Source of the DNA: Paenibacillus terricola
Lineage (GTDB): Bacteria > Bacillota > Bacilli > Paenibacillales > Paenibacillaceae
Reading direction: 5' to 3'
Assembly (NCBI RefSeq): GCF_014779765.1
Contig: NZ_JACXZA010000001.1
Location: forward strand, 1-64,000
DNA: 64,000 nucleotides
This document shows positions 52,566 to 62,600 of this stretch, in pieces. The notes beneath the pieces were generated by a model. The model was not told the origin of the DNA. It made no database searches and saw only the letters and a list, made by a program, of their open reading frames with translations. How positions within the stretch are numbered: the stretch's first letter is position 1; the number at the start of each line of letters is the position of its first letter. A program made the position numbers and the translations under genes.

Positions 52566-53747
52566 TTACTTCGATGCCAATTGCAGATTGCGCTCAACCA
52601 AGCCGATGCGCTGCTGTACGCATGCGTACGAGCGAAGCGGGTCCTCCGGCGTGTTCATGGCATAGTCCAACAGCTGATCAACCGTTGTCGTTGCGACATG
52701 GCAGCGCGTATCGGAGGAAGCGTAGTAGATGTAGACGTCGCCATTGTCCTGCGCGATAACGCCGTTGCAGAATACAACATTCGAGACGTCGCCGACGCGT
52801 TCGATGCCCTCAGGCGCAATGAAGTGACCGCCTGGACGATGCGTCACGACATTCGGGCGATCCAGCTCCGACAAGAAGACGTATAGCACATAACGAAGTC
52901 CGGCAGCCGTGTTGCGAACGCCATGTGCGATGTGCAGCCAGCCTTTATCCGTCTTAATTGGAGCGGGCCCTTGGCCGTTCTTTACTTCCTTGATCGTGTG
53001 ATAGTGGCGGTGATCGATGATGGACTCGCTCTTAATTACAGCGTTCTCGATGGACTCGGACAGTCCCCAGCCGATGCCGCCGCCTGAACCGGTATCGATG
53101 AAGCCGTCCTGCGGACGCGTATAGAACGCGTATTGGCCATCTACGAATTCCGGATGCAGCACGACATTGCGCTGTTGATTGGAGCTCGTCTTCAGGTCGG
53201 CAAGACGCTCCCATTCCACGAGATCCTTCGTGCGGACGATGCCGCATTGCGCGACTGCGCTGGACAGATCGCCCGGCGCCGCTTGCGGATCTTTGCGCTC
53301 CGTGCAGAACAGGCCATAAATCCAGCCGTCTTCATGCTGAACGAGACGCATGTCATAGACGTTGATGTCTGGATCGTCCGTCTCCGGCAGCACGACAGGG
53401 CGGTCCCAGAAGCGGAAGCCGTCAATGCCGTTGTCGCTCTCCGCAACAGCGAAGAACGATTTGCGGTCATGGCCCTCGACGCGAGCAACGAGATAGAACT
53501 TGCCGTTCAATGCGATGGCGCCGGGGTTGAACACACAGTTAATGCCGAGGCGCTCCATGAAGTAGGGGTTCGTCTCCGGATTGAAGTCGTACTTCCAGAC
53601 TAGCGGCGCGTGATCGGCTGTCAGGACAGGATGTACATAGCGGTCGAAAATACCGTTGCCGAGCGGCGCTATCTCGTTCGGGCGGGCAATGAGCTGCTCA
53701 TAATGTTCAGTCAGCTGTTGTTTGCGTGTGCGGAATGTTTCGTTCAT
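52566..53747 (-). CDS. GH130 mannosyl-glucose phosphorylase
   Basis: A 393-residue cytosolic phosphorylase of family 130 (subfamily 1 type). It splits 4-O-beta-mannosyl-glucose with phosphate into mannose 1-phosphate and glucose. [40 protein letters not shown] and DINVYDMRL (Asp132, the expected proton donor) are family motifs, as is [20 protein letters not shown]. The length is typical. It is the last gene of a leftward operon with the epimerase and the GH113 mannanase, which together complete the intracellular mannobiose pathway. Confidence 0.92.
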   Translation of the reverse strand: MNETFRTRKQQLTEHYEQLIARPNEIAPLGNGIFDRYVHPVLTADHAPLVWKYDFNPETNPYFMERLGINCVFNPGAIALNGKFYLVARVEGHDRKSFFAVAESDNGIDGFRFWDRPVVLPETDDPDINVYDMRLVQHEDGWIYGLFCTERKDPQAAPGDLSSAVAQCGIVRTKDLVEWERLADLKTSSNQQRNVVLHPEFVDGQYAFYTRPQDGFIDTGSGGGIGWGLSESIENAVIKSESIIDHRHYHTIKEVKNGQGPAPIKTDKGWLHIAHGVRNTAAGLRYVLYVFLSELDRPNVVTHRPGGHFIAPEGIERVGDVSNVVFCNGVIAQDNGDVYIYYASSDTRCHVATTTVDQLLDYAMNTPEDPLRSYACVQQRIGLVERNLQLASK

Positions 53748-53798
53748 GGATGAGTTCCTCCGATTTCTTCTTCAATTTGCTCTGCTATTCATCGCATA

Positions 53799-55004
53799 CT
53801 AGTGCTCAAGACGCTCCAACATCTCCAGGCATGCGCGGCCGTTATGATACGGACATTTCCATGCGCCGACCTTCGGATGATCGACGGTTGGCTGACCCTC
53901 TCTCGTGACGCTCCAATACCATTCACCGTTCGTTCGGTCGATAAGGTAGGACTGAATGAAATGCCAAGAGTGATAGGCGGCAGCCGCATATCGCGAATCG
54001 CCAGTCAATTGATAGGCGTTGTAGAAGCCAACGACGGCCTCGGCTTGCGGCCACCAGTCTTTATTCGTATCGATAAGTCCTTTGTGATTCGCTTCGTTCG
54101 GGATGCCGCCATCGGGATCAACGCCTTCAAGGAGCGTTGCTTCGGCCATTTTGATCGCAACCAACTTCACTTCTGCGAGCAGTTCCTGATCGCCGAGCAC
54201 CTCAGCCGCTTCATGCAGCAGCCAGCTGCCTTCGATATCATGGCCGTACGAGATATGATCGGACTTATTCGTCCACTGTTCATCGAAGAACAGTTTGAAG
54301 TGTCCGGTCTCTCGGTCGACGATATGCTCGACCGTAATCTCGATCAGCTCTCGCAATGCGTGCTTCAATTCGTCGGAAGGCCATACGCGATACAGATTCG
54401 TATACCCTTCCAGTACATGAAGATGGGTGTTCATCGATTTCTTCTCGTTAAGATCCTTGTTGCTTAGACTAAGCTCATCCGTAGCGGACCAGTCAGCTGC
54501 GAGTGCTTCGATGTAACCGAGATGAATCGGATCGCGGCCATGACGTTCGATCAATCGGAACAGCTCGATGGCTTCGTCGAGAGCCTGCAGGTTGCCTGTG
54601 GCCCGGTAATATTCAGATAATGCATAGATGCCGAAGGCTTGCCCGTAGACTTGCTTTTTGTCCGAAGAAGGTTTGCCTGCCGCATCCAGCATCCAATACA
54701 TCCCGCCATTGCGAGGATCGACGAAATGGTTCTTGATATAGGAATAAGCGCTTTCCGCCATTTCCAAATAACTTCCGCTATTGAACTGGCGATAAGCAGC
54801 GGAGAACGTCCATAGAATGCGGGTGTTTAGAACGAGGCTTTTCTCCGCATCATAGACACGAGCCATCTCTTGGCTGATCTCGCCAATAAAGCCGCCATTG
54901 ACAGGGTCCGGCGCATGCTGCAGCCAGAAACCAAGAATGTTATCGCTTAGCTCCCGCCGAATTTCATCTGCCCATTGCATCTTCGACAATTCCGTCATCG
55001 TCAT
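53799..55004 (-). CDS. Cellobiose 2-epimerase (acts on mannobiose)
   Basis: A 401-residue cytosolic epimerase of the AGE/cellobiose 2-epimerase family, an (alpha/alpha)6 barrel. It has NTRILWTFSAAYRQF, STHLHVLEG-like MNTHLHVLEGYTNLYRVW, SYGHDIEGSWLLHEAAE, WWPQAEAVVGFYNAY and KCPYHNGRACLEM, which carry the catalytic His residues. It would convert beta-1,4-mannobiose to mannosyl-glucose, the substrate of the GH130 enzyme next door. The ATG at 55004 overlaps the GH113 stop (ATGA). ATG 55022 is an alternative start adding six residues. Confidence 0.88.
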   Translation of the reverse strand: MTMTELSKMQWADEIRRELSDNILGFWLQHAPDPVNGGFIGEISQEMARVYDAEKSLVLNTRILWTFSAAYRQFNSGSYLEMAESAYSYIKNHFVDPRNGGMYWMLDAAGKPSSDKKQVYGQAFGIYALSEYYRATGNLQALDEAIELFRLIERHGRDPIHLGYIEALAADWSATDELSLSNKDLNEKKSMNTHLHVLEGYTNLYRVWPSDELKHALRELIEITVEHIVDRETGHFKLFFDEQWTNKSDHISYGHDIEGSWLLHEAAEVLGDQELLAEVKLVAIKMAEATLLEGVDPDGGIPNEANHKGLIDTNKDWWPQAEAVVGFYNAYQLTGDSRYAAAAYHSWHFIQSYLIDRTNGEWYWSVTREGQPTVDHPKVGAWKCPYHNGRACLEMLERLEH

Positions 55005-55969
55005 CGGGGTGATGTCTCCCATTCCTTCACCTTCTGTGCGTAGTAGTTGGATACGGCTGCTTCGCCAGCCTTGGCATACATGCAATAATCATCGTTAGAA
55101 GTCGCTTCATTCTCCGCATAGAGAATGGCTGGCCAATCCCAGAGCATGAAGCCGCCTACCCAATCGCGTTTATCGCAGCGTTCGAACATCGTCTCTAGAT
55201 AGAGCTTCTGAACCGACTCGTCGGGGGCGCCGGCGAGGTTCCAGTCATTCGGCAGATGCTCGGAGCCTTGGCGGCTCGGGCAGCCTGCTTCCATGAAGAA
55301 GAACGGCTTATCATACTTCTTCACAACTGCCTCGATCCGATCAAGCTGACGATCCCAATCGCCGATTGGGTAATAGCCGCTTGCAGAGATGACGTCGACG
55401 GCATCCCACCAGGACACGCGGTCTTCCTGATATTTGTCGCAGTTGTACGTGATCGTTCCAGAGTATACAGTTCTTACATTGTCAATCAATGCTCTCCACT
55501 CCGACTCCCGGCGGTCAGTCTGAACCATCTCGCAGCCGATGCACAACATCTCGCAGCCCGTCTCCTCAGCCATAGCGGCGTAGTGGAGGATGAATGCGGT
55601 ATAGGAAGCGAACCACTCGGACCACTTCGGCTCGCAAGGTACATCGTGATCGAAGAAATTAATATGCGCGCGCCAAGTGCCGTCGGCGCAGTTGACGACA
55701 GGCTTTAGACATACGTTAAGCCCAAGCTTCTTGGCTTTGTAGATCGCATTGCGCACTTCTTCGTCCGTTACAGTAGGTGCATCCTGATAAGCTATCGTTG
55801 TTGCTTGCGGATGAGCTTGATAAGCGGCGAATGTAATCGCCGTCCAATTAACGTTCAAACGTTCAGTCATTAGCTCCATCGATTGCATCGCTTCTTCCTG
55901 AGCCCAAGTGCCTCTAACACCGGTCCATCCCCAAGTCATACCACCAATAAAATCATCTGTTCTACTCAT
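55001..55969 (-). CDS. GH113 beta-mannanase (intracellular)
   Basis: A 322-residue TIM-barrel enzyme of glycoside hydrolase family 113. FIGGMTWGWTGVRGTW opens it, GCEMVQ holds the acid/base Glu147 and FFFMEAGCPS the nucleophile Glu227. No signal peptide is present, so it should trim imported manno-oligosaccharides. ATG 55969 was chosen because GGAGAG lies 7 bases upstream and family members start with this sequence. A longer reading to 56053 is unlikely. It is the first gene of the leftward mannan operon. Confidence 0.88.
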   Translation of the reverse strand: MSRTDDFIGGMTWGWTGVRGTWAQEEAMQSMELMTERLNVNWTAITFAAYQAHPQATTIAYQDAPTVTDEEVRNAIYKAKKLGLNVCLKPVVNCADGTWRAHINFFDHDVPCEPKWSEWFASYTAFILHYAAMAEETGCEMLCIGCEMVQTDRRESEWRALIDNVRTVYSGTITYNCDKYQEDRVSWWDAVDVISASGYYPIGDWDRQLDRIEAVVKKYDKPFFFMEAGCPSRQGSEHLPNDWNLAGAPDESVQKLYLETMFERCDKRDWVGGFMLWDWPAILYAENEATSNDDYCMYAKAGEAAVSNYYAQKVKEWETSPR

Positions 55970-56075
55970 ATTCAACTCTCCAATGCGAATTGTTAGCATA
56001 ACAAAATATAACTTTGTTATCATAGGGTAATCCAAGGCTGCTGCTTTTGGCAATAGCTCAAGACGAAAAAGTTAA

Positions 56076-56090
56076 TGGAAACGCTTTACC
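56076..56090. promoter_or_regulatory. LacI/CcpA-type operator in the divergent mannan promoter region
   Basis: TGGAAACGCTTTACC lies midway between the leftward GH113 operon and the rightward binding-protein gene. It resembles both cre and the TGGAAACGTTTCA operators of the fructan cluster, with an imperfect right half. One protein bound here could control both directions. Confidence 0.5.
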
Positions 56091-56288
56091 TCTTATTAAT
56101 AGGGGATAACGGCTTGGAAAATCATAGGATTACACATCTTTACAGTTGACGAATAAGTTTCTCGCTTTGTCGGATAAAGAAGTAATTTGAAGACTAGAAA
56201 AGATAATTCAGACCATTTTATTGCGAAATGGGAGGGGGTATACTCAATTTGCAAGCGGTACCAAACATTAATCGAGGGGGATTTAGAC

Positions 56289-57614
56289 GTGAAAAAATCT
56301 TTATCGTTATTGTTAGTTAGTGCAATGTCGCTAACAATGTTAGCGGGCTGCGGAAACGACGACAAGAAAGATGAGACGAAACCTGCCGACACGGGCAAGG
56401 AATCGACAGAAGCGGCAACGGGAACGGATGCAGAAGTAGGAAAGACAGACGGAGCAGGCGACATCAGCGGCAAAGTCGTATTCCTGACGAACCGTACGGA
56501 CATGGTCGGCAAGCAATATGACGACTACAAGAAACGGTTCGAAGAGAAATATCCTAACGTTAAGATCGAATTCGAAGCGGTGCTGGATTATGAGAAAACA
56601 GAGAAGATCCGAATCGCAACGGGCGAATATCCTGACGTTGTATTGATCGGACCGGGTATCCCGAATTCGGACTTCCCGAAATATTTTGCGCCGCTCGATG
56701 ATATTCAGTTCTCCGGCGACATCAGCTTCAAGGACCTGAAAGCTTACGAGGGTAAAATGTATGGCGTATCCTCCGGCGGCAGCACGGTAGGCGTTGTCTA
56801 CAACAAGAAAGCATTCGAGAAAGCGGGCATTACAGCAGTGCCTAAGACGCTTGACGAGTTCTATGCGGATGCACAGAAGCTAAAGGATGCCGGCATTACG
56901 CCGCTTGCTTCGAACTTCAGAGACAAATGGCCGCTCGACGCATGGATCTATGATGTGCCAACGATGATCGGCGGCGTTTCGGATCACCAGAACAAACGCG
57001 CGGACAGCGACACGCCGTACACGATGGATGGCGTATACGGCCAATCGTGGTCGATCCTTCGCACGCTGAATGAGAAAGGTTTCCTCGAGAAGGACATCAA
57101 CTCGACGAACTGGGAGAATTCCAAGAAGGACGTCGCGCAAGGCAAGTTCGGCATGTACCTGCTCGGCAACTGGGTCATTAACCAAGTTATCGAGAATGGC
57201 GCAGCTTCGGAGGACATCGGCTTCTTCCCATTCCCTACAGATAACTCCGGCACGCTGAAAGCTCCGCTGAACCCAGACTGGTTCTATGGCGTGAACAAGA
57301 ACGGTAACGTAGCAGCTGCGAAAGCATTCGTGAAATGGATGATTGAAGAGTCCGGCTTCGACGACTTCGCTGGCCTCATCCCAACGCTGAAGGATAAGAA
57401 GTCGAGCCTGGCGCAGCTGGCGGAATTCAATGGCTACAACCCGCAATACATCGAGGCAGGTCCTCCGAACGACGTCGCAACGTCGATCCAGAACGTCGCG
57501 CAGATCGATCAAGGCAAAGTCGTTCAAGAATTCGTGCTTGCGAAGGATCCGCAATCGATCCTGGACAAATACAACAAACTGTGGGAAAAAGCAAAAAAAT
57601 CGGTCGTGAAATAA
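56289..57614 (+). CDS. Sugar-binding lipoprotein of the mannan-oligosaccharide importer
   Basis: A 441-residue lipoprotein. The signal peptide VKKSLSLLLVSAMSLTM ends in lipobox LAGC (Cys21). An acidic Lys/Thr/Asp linker of about 45 residues and the SBP family 1 fold (VVFLTNRTD, SSGGSTVGVVYNKKAF, LLGNWVINQVIENGAASED) follow. The GTG at 56289 has GAGGGGG 8 bases upstream and gives a normal signal peptide. The longer ATG reading at 56187 would bury it. A 15-bp hairpin separates it from the permease genes. Confidence 0.9.
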   Translation: MKKSLSLLLVSAMSLTMLAGCGNDDKKDETKPADTGKESTEAATGTDAEVGKTDGAGDISGKVVFLTNRTDMVGKQYDDYKKRFEEKYPNVKIEFEAVLDYEKTEKIRIATGEYPDVVLIGPGIPNSDFPKYFAPLDDIQFSGDISFKDLKAYEGKMYGVSSGGSTVGVVYNKKAFEKAGITAVPKTLDEFYADAQKLKDAGITPLASNFRDKWPLDAWIYDVPTMIGGVSDHQNKRADSDTPYTMDGVYGQSWSILRTLNEKGFLEKDINSTNWENSKKDVAQGKFGMYLLGNWVINQVIENGAASEDIGFFPFPTDNSGTLKAPLNPDWFYGVNKNGNVAAAKAFVKWMIEESGFDDFAGLIPTLKDKKSSLAQLAEFNGYNPQYIEAGPPNDVATSIQNVAQIDQGKVVQEFVLAKDPQSILDKYNKLWEKAKKSVVK

Positions 57615-57626
57615 GGTAATGATGCG

Positions 57627-57667
57627 AGTTCAAAAAGTTCGGTGATCAAAAGCGGACTTTTTGAACT
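57627..57667 (+). terminator. Long intercistronic hairpin after the binding-protein gene
   Basis: AGTTCAAAAAGTTCG (57627-57641) pairs with CGGACTTTTTGAACT (57653-57667) over 15 bases (one T-G pair) around an 11-base loop. The T run sits inside the 3' arm. Such stems usually let binding protein be made in excess over the permeases by partial termination or mRNA protection. Confidence 0.65.
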
Positions 57668-57776
57668 ACCTCTTAAGGATGCGTAAGGAGCGGGTGTCTT
57701 TCAGGACATCCGTTCCTATCACGCGCTTGATCTGCAACGCTGATAGGCTATCGGCAATACAAGCTATGGGAGAGGA

Positions 57777-58670
57777 ATGGGTGCCATGCTCAGCAGGCTT
57801 CCTTTTGGAACACAAAAGAAAATCATTATTATATCGTTCGTCGCGCTGCCTCTTCTGCTCCTATTAACATTTTCTTATTACCCTGCATTAGAGCTCATCA
57901 GGCTCAGCTTTACGAACTGGGACGGCATGAGTCAGGACAAGGATTGGATCGGTTTACAGAACTACCGCGAAGTATTCAGCAACTCGGAAATCTTCGGTGT
58001 ATTCAAACATAACATCGCTTATTTTGTAGTTGGAATTGTGCAAAATATTGCCGCCATCTATTTCGCAGTTATATTGAACGGCAAGCTGAAAGGGAAGTAT
58101 TTCTTCCGGCTGCTGTTGTTCCTTCCGTACATTCTGAACGGCGTCGCGGTTGCTTACGCATTCGGTTATGTATTTGATACAACGAACGGATCGCTTAATT
58201 TCCTGCTTGGCAATATGGGACTTGGCTCGGAGACGAGCTGGCTTGGAACAGAGAAGTTCGTTAACTATACGTTGGCGTCCATTGGTTTCTGGCGTTTCAT
58301 GGGCTTTAACATGGTCATTTATCTGGCGGCGCTTCAATCGATTCCTGGCGATCTGTATGAAGCAGCATCCATCGACGGGGCAAGCAAATGGCAGCAATTC
58401 CGCTTCATTACGGTGCCTAACATCTACAAAATTATCGAGCTGAACCTATTCCTGACGGTAACTGGCGCGCTGGAAGTGTTCGACCTTCCATTCGTTCTGA
58501 CACTGGGCGGACCAGCAGGTTCGAGTGAAACCTTCGTGATGAAAATTCTCGAGACTGCATTCCAGTTTAACAACTATGGGCTTGCATCTGCGATGAGCGT
58601 AGTCTTGTTGATATTTGTCGTTATCGTATTGTCGATTCAACGATTCTTCTTAAGCAGGAAGGGGGACTGA
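57777..58670 (+). CDS. MalF-type ABC permease of the mannan-oligosaccharide importer
   Basis: A 297-residue CUT1 permease with six predicted spans (IIIISFVALPLLLLLTFSYY is the first) and the EAA loop YEAASIDGASKWQQFRFITVP. ATG 57777 follows GGGAGAGGA closely, and ATG 57786, three codons later, has more usual spacing. The partner gene starts 2 bases after its stop. Substrate assignment to manno-oligosaccharides rests on the neighbouring GH113, epimerase, GH130 and GH26 genes. Confidence 0.88.
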   Translation: MGAMLSRLPFGTQKKIIIISFVALPLLLLLTFSYYPALELIRLSFTNWDGMSQDKDWIGLQNYREVFSNSEIFGVFKHNIAYFVVGIVQNIAAIYFAVILNGKLKGKYFFRLLLFLPYILNGVAVAYAFGYVFDTTNGSLNFLLGNMGLGSETSWLGTEKFVNYTLASIGFWRFMGFNMVIYLAALQSIPGDLYEAASIDGASKWQQFRFITVPNIYKIIELNLFLTVTGALEVFDLPFVLTLGGPAGSSETFVMKILETAFQFNNYGLASAMSVVLLIFVVIVLSIQRFFLSRKGD

Positions 58671-58672
58671 CG

Positions 58673-59503
58673 GTGACTAGAGAGAATCCGGTCTGGACCT
58701 TCATCAAATATTTATCGCTCGCAATAGCGGCGTTCGGCATTCTGTTTCCACCCTATGTGATCGTTGCCAACGCCTTCAAGACGCCGGAAGAATTCACGGA
58801 CAAGTCGACGATGTCGCTGCCGGATAGCTTCCTGAACTTCAGCAATTTCGGCGATGCATTCGTGCAAGCGGATATGGGGCGCGCTTTCGGCAATACGCTG
58901 CTCATTCTCGGCGTAACGCTTGTGCTCAACGTACTGCTGGGCTCTGCCTTCTGTTATGCGGTGTCGCGATTTAAGTTCAAGCTGCAAGGGCCGCTTGTAG
59001 GGCTGTTCCTATTCGCAACGATCATCCCGCAGATTACGACGCAGGTCGTGAACTACAAGACGATTCAAGGTCTTGGACTGACGAATCATCTGATGGGACC
59101 AACGCTGCTGTATGTAGGAGCGGATATTCTTCAAATTTATATTTATCTGCAGTTCATTCGGAACATCCCGTATGACCTGGACGAGGCTGCGATGATGGAA
59201 GGCGCTTCTTTGTTCAAAATTTTCTATTCCATTATTCTGCCGCTTCTCGGACCGGCGACAGCGACGGTGGTTATTCTGAAGACGATCTCGATCTACAACG
59301 ATATGTATACGCCGTATCTGTATTTGTCCAAGCCGGACAAAGTCGTTGTATCGACCGCGCTCATGCGATTCTTCGGCGTGAACAGCGGCGACTGGCAGAT
59401 GATATCGTCAGCGATTCTAATTATTATGATTCCGACGGCTGTGATGTATCTATTCCTGCAGAAGTATATTTTCGCAGGGGTCACGAGCGGGGCAGTGAAG
59501 TAG
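58673..59503 (+). CDS. MalG-type ABC permease of the mannan-oligosaccharide importer
   Basis: A 276-residue CUT1 permease. It begins with GTG (AGGGGG 8 bases upstream), has its first helix at LSLAIAAFGILFPPYVIVAN, EAA loop LDEAAMMEGASLFKIFYSIILP and the characteristic end YIFAGVTSGAVK. It pairs with the upstream permease. No ATPase gene follows, and a small terminator closes the group. Confidence 0.88.
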   Translation: MTRENPVWTFIKYLSLAIAAFGILFPPYVIVANAFKTPEEFTDKSTMSLPDSFLNFSNFGDAFVQADMGRAFGNTLLILGVTLVLNVLLGSAFCYAVSRFKFKLQGPLVGLFLFATIIPQITTQVVNYKTIQGLGLTNHLMGPTLLYVGADILQIYIYLQFIRNIPYDLDEAAMMEGASLFKIFYSIILPLLGPATATVVILKTISIYNDMYTPYLYLSKPDKVVVSTALMRFFGVNSGDWQMISSAILIIMIPTAVMYLFLQKYIFAGVTSGAVK

Positions 59504-59518
59504 CTTTCATGTGAGTGG

Positions 59519-59547
59519 GAGGGGACTGGTAAGGTTCCCTCTTATTT
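59519..59547 (+). terminator. Terminator of the mannan importer operon
   Basis: Stem GAGGGGAC/GTTCCCTC (one G-T pair) with a 7-base loop, followed by TTATTT. Confidence 0.55.
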
Positions 59548-59559
59548 AATGATGATATT

Positions 59560-59573
59560 TGTAAGCGCTTTAT
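59560..59573 (+). promoter_or_regulatory. cre-like site upstream of the GH26 mannanase
   Basis: TGTAAGCGCTTTAT carries the palindromic core AAGCGCTT typical of CcpA cre sites, deviating only at the last two positions. It lies about 90 bases before the predicted start codon. Confidence 0.6.
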
Positions 59574-59662
59574 ATGGCGGATTCAGCCAGCATAAGGAGG
59601 TGAACTCGGCAGGCGGCTTTCGAGCGAGGGATACATAGGGATTGATCAAAATAGGATGGAGC

Positions 59663-62600
59663 GTGAATCGATTGAACAAGGGGAAGAGTGGATCAAGCGC
59701 CATATTGGCTGCGATGCTGACAGCGTCGCTGCTTGTAACAGGGACAGCGCAGGCTGCTGGTTTGCCGGAGGCGGATGCGGCGAAGGTGGAGCAGCAGCGG
59801 GTTAATGGCGGAAATGCTAAAGCGGTGAATTGGGCCGATGCCGTTATGACGAAGTGGGAGGGCTACGGCATCATTAAAGGCTCCGTGGATGGTTCTCTGA
59901 ATCCGAATGGCAAGGTGACACGGGTACAGCTAGTTACGATAATGAATCGGCTGTTCGGTTATTATGTGAAATCGGACAAGCTGTTTGCGGATGTGCCTAG
60001 CAGCGCTTGGTATGCCAACGAGCTGAGCATTGCGCGCGAGGCGGGGTACTATCAAGGTTATGAGGGCAATAAGGCGCAAGCTTCAGCGAATGTAACACGC
60101 CAAGATGCGGTTACGCTGCTGGCTCGGGTATTCCAGCTTGCGAGTGCAGGTGGAGGAGCGAAGCTGGCATTCGCGGACGAGGCTGCTATTCGTTCTTATG
60201 CTCGAGATGCAATTGCGGCGATGGATGGCGTTATTCAAGGTTACGCAGATGGTACGTTCCGTCCGAACGGAGAGATTACACGTGCCGAACTGATGACGAT
60301 CATCGACCGTCTCGTCGCTGGCTTCTATTATAAGGCGGGAACGTTCGTCAGTGGCGAGATCAAGGGCAATGGGCTCATCAATCATACCGGTGTAACGCTG
60401 AAGGAGGCGTCGATTTCAGGCAATCTGTATCTCGCGCCTGGTATCGCGGATGGCGAAGCGACGATCGACAAAGTATCTGTGGCAGGCAAGACAATCGTTG
60501 CCGGTGGCGGCGACCATTCGATTCATGTGAACAGCAGTAAACTTGGGCAGCTGCTTGTCGATCGTGCGGAAGGCAATGTACGCATCGTCTTGGCAGGTGG
60601 CTCTTCTGTTGGAGAGGTTATGTTTAATTCCGCCGGGCAGCTCGTTATCGAGAATGGCTCCTCTGTTGGAGCGATAACGGTAAGCGCTGATGCCGAGGGT
60701 TCTTCATTCGATATACAGGGGCTTAATGGCGAGGTTTCGATCACGCTTCAAGGCGGCAGCATCATCATTAATGGCGAGACGATCGCGAAGAGTGGAACTT
60801 ATTCGTGGAAGGATGGCAAACTCCAAGCTGACGGCTCGGACAATGAGAATGGCGGTACGGGCAACGGAACAGGAACTAATGGAACGGGCGGCTCAGGCGG
60901 AGGCGGTGGCGGCGGTACGACTGTGTCGACCGTTGATCTTGTCGACGCTCAGGCATCAACAGAGACAAAATCGCTGTTCGCTTATTTGGAGCAGACGCGC
61001 GGGCAAGAAGTGCTGTTCGGCCATCAGCATGATACGGATGTGTCGTTCGCAGGCAAGGATGGCGACGGCAATGTGATCTCGGATGTGAAGAACGGTGTTG
61101 GCGATTATCCAGCTGTGTTCGGATGGGATACGTTAAGTCTGGACGGCCATGAGAACCCGCCGGGCGTGGCTGGCGATTATGAAGCAAGCCGGCTTGGCCT
61201 TACGGCAGCAATGAAGCATGCGCATGAGCTGGGCGGTGTCGTGACGCTGAGCACGCACCCGTACAACTTCGTTACGGGCGGCAGCTTCAACGATACAAGC
61301 AATACGGCGGGCGCGACGAAGTCGGTCGTCACGCGGATCCTGCCAGGCGGCGACAAGAACGATGGCTTCAATGATTATCTGGATCGCATCGCGGAATTCG
61401 CCAACGGGCTGAAGGATGATAACGGCAAACTGATTCCTGTGCTGTTCCGTCCATTCCATGAGCAGAACGGCAGCTGGTTCTGGTGGGGGGCGGCGACGAC
61501 AACGAAGGTCGAATATGTGGAACTGTATCGCTATACCGTCGAGTATTTGCGCGATGTGAAGCATGTGCGCAACTTCTTATACGTGTATTCGCCGAATGGC
61601 TCGTTCAACGGCAGCGAGAACGAATATTTGACGACGTATCCGGGCGACGATTATGTCGATATTCTCGGGATGGATCAATACGACAGCCGCGATGGCGCGG
61701 GCAGCGACTCGTTCCTTAATGGCTTAGTGAAGGATCTGAAGATGATCAGCCAGGTCGCAGACCGTAAAAGCAAGATTGCGACGTTGTCCGAATACGGCTA
61801 CAGTGCGCAAGGGATGAAGGTATCGGGCAACAACGAGAAGCAGTGGTTCACTAAGGTGATGAATGCGATCAAGAATGATCCGGACGCGAAGCGGATCGCT
61901 TATATGCTTACGTGGGCGAACTTCGATGACGAGCGCAATCTGTTCGTTCCTTATAAGAATGTCGCGGGCAAAGGCGATCATGAGCTGCTCGAAGATTTTG
62001 TACATTACTATGAGGATCCATATACCGCATTCGCGGGTGAAATTCGCGGCGATAACGTATACGGCCAGTCTCCGAATTCGGCGGCGGAGCAGCCATTTCT
62101 TCATATTGTATCGCCGACGAATGTAGGCACGGCAAGCGAAGCGACGACGGTGATTCGGGTCAAAGTGAATGATGCATCCCCGACGAAGGTAACGTACAGC
62201 ATTGGCGCTGGCGGCGAAGAAACAGCGATGACGCTGGATAGCAAGGGCTACTACGCAGGGGATTGGAAGCCGAGCGCGGAGCTCAATGGCAAGTCGGCAT
62301 CGATTACGGTACGTGCTTATTTGCCGAACGGTACGAAGCTGGAGCAGCAAATCTCGGTGTTCGTGAAGGTGCCGGAGCTGGCGCTTCGTACGTTCACATT
62401 CGATACGCCGGAGGATGCGCAGGCGACGGTTAGCGATTTTGGCCATTGGCCGGACAGTATTGCAATGAGCTTGGATCATGCGGTGGTTGGCAATGACGGC
62501 AAGCTTGCGATTAAGGTGGCAAGTGGACTGTCAACCGCTGATACGTGGCAGGAGCTTAAGCTGAAACTGACGGATGCGGCGCTTAATGGCGTGAACTTGT

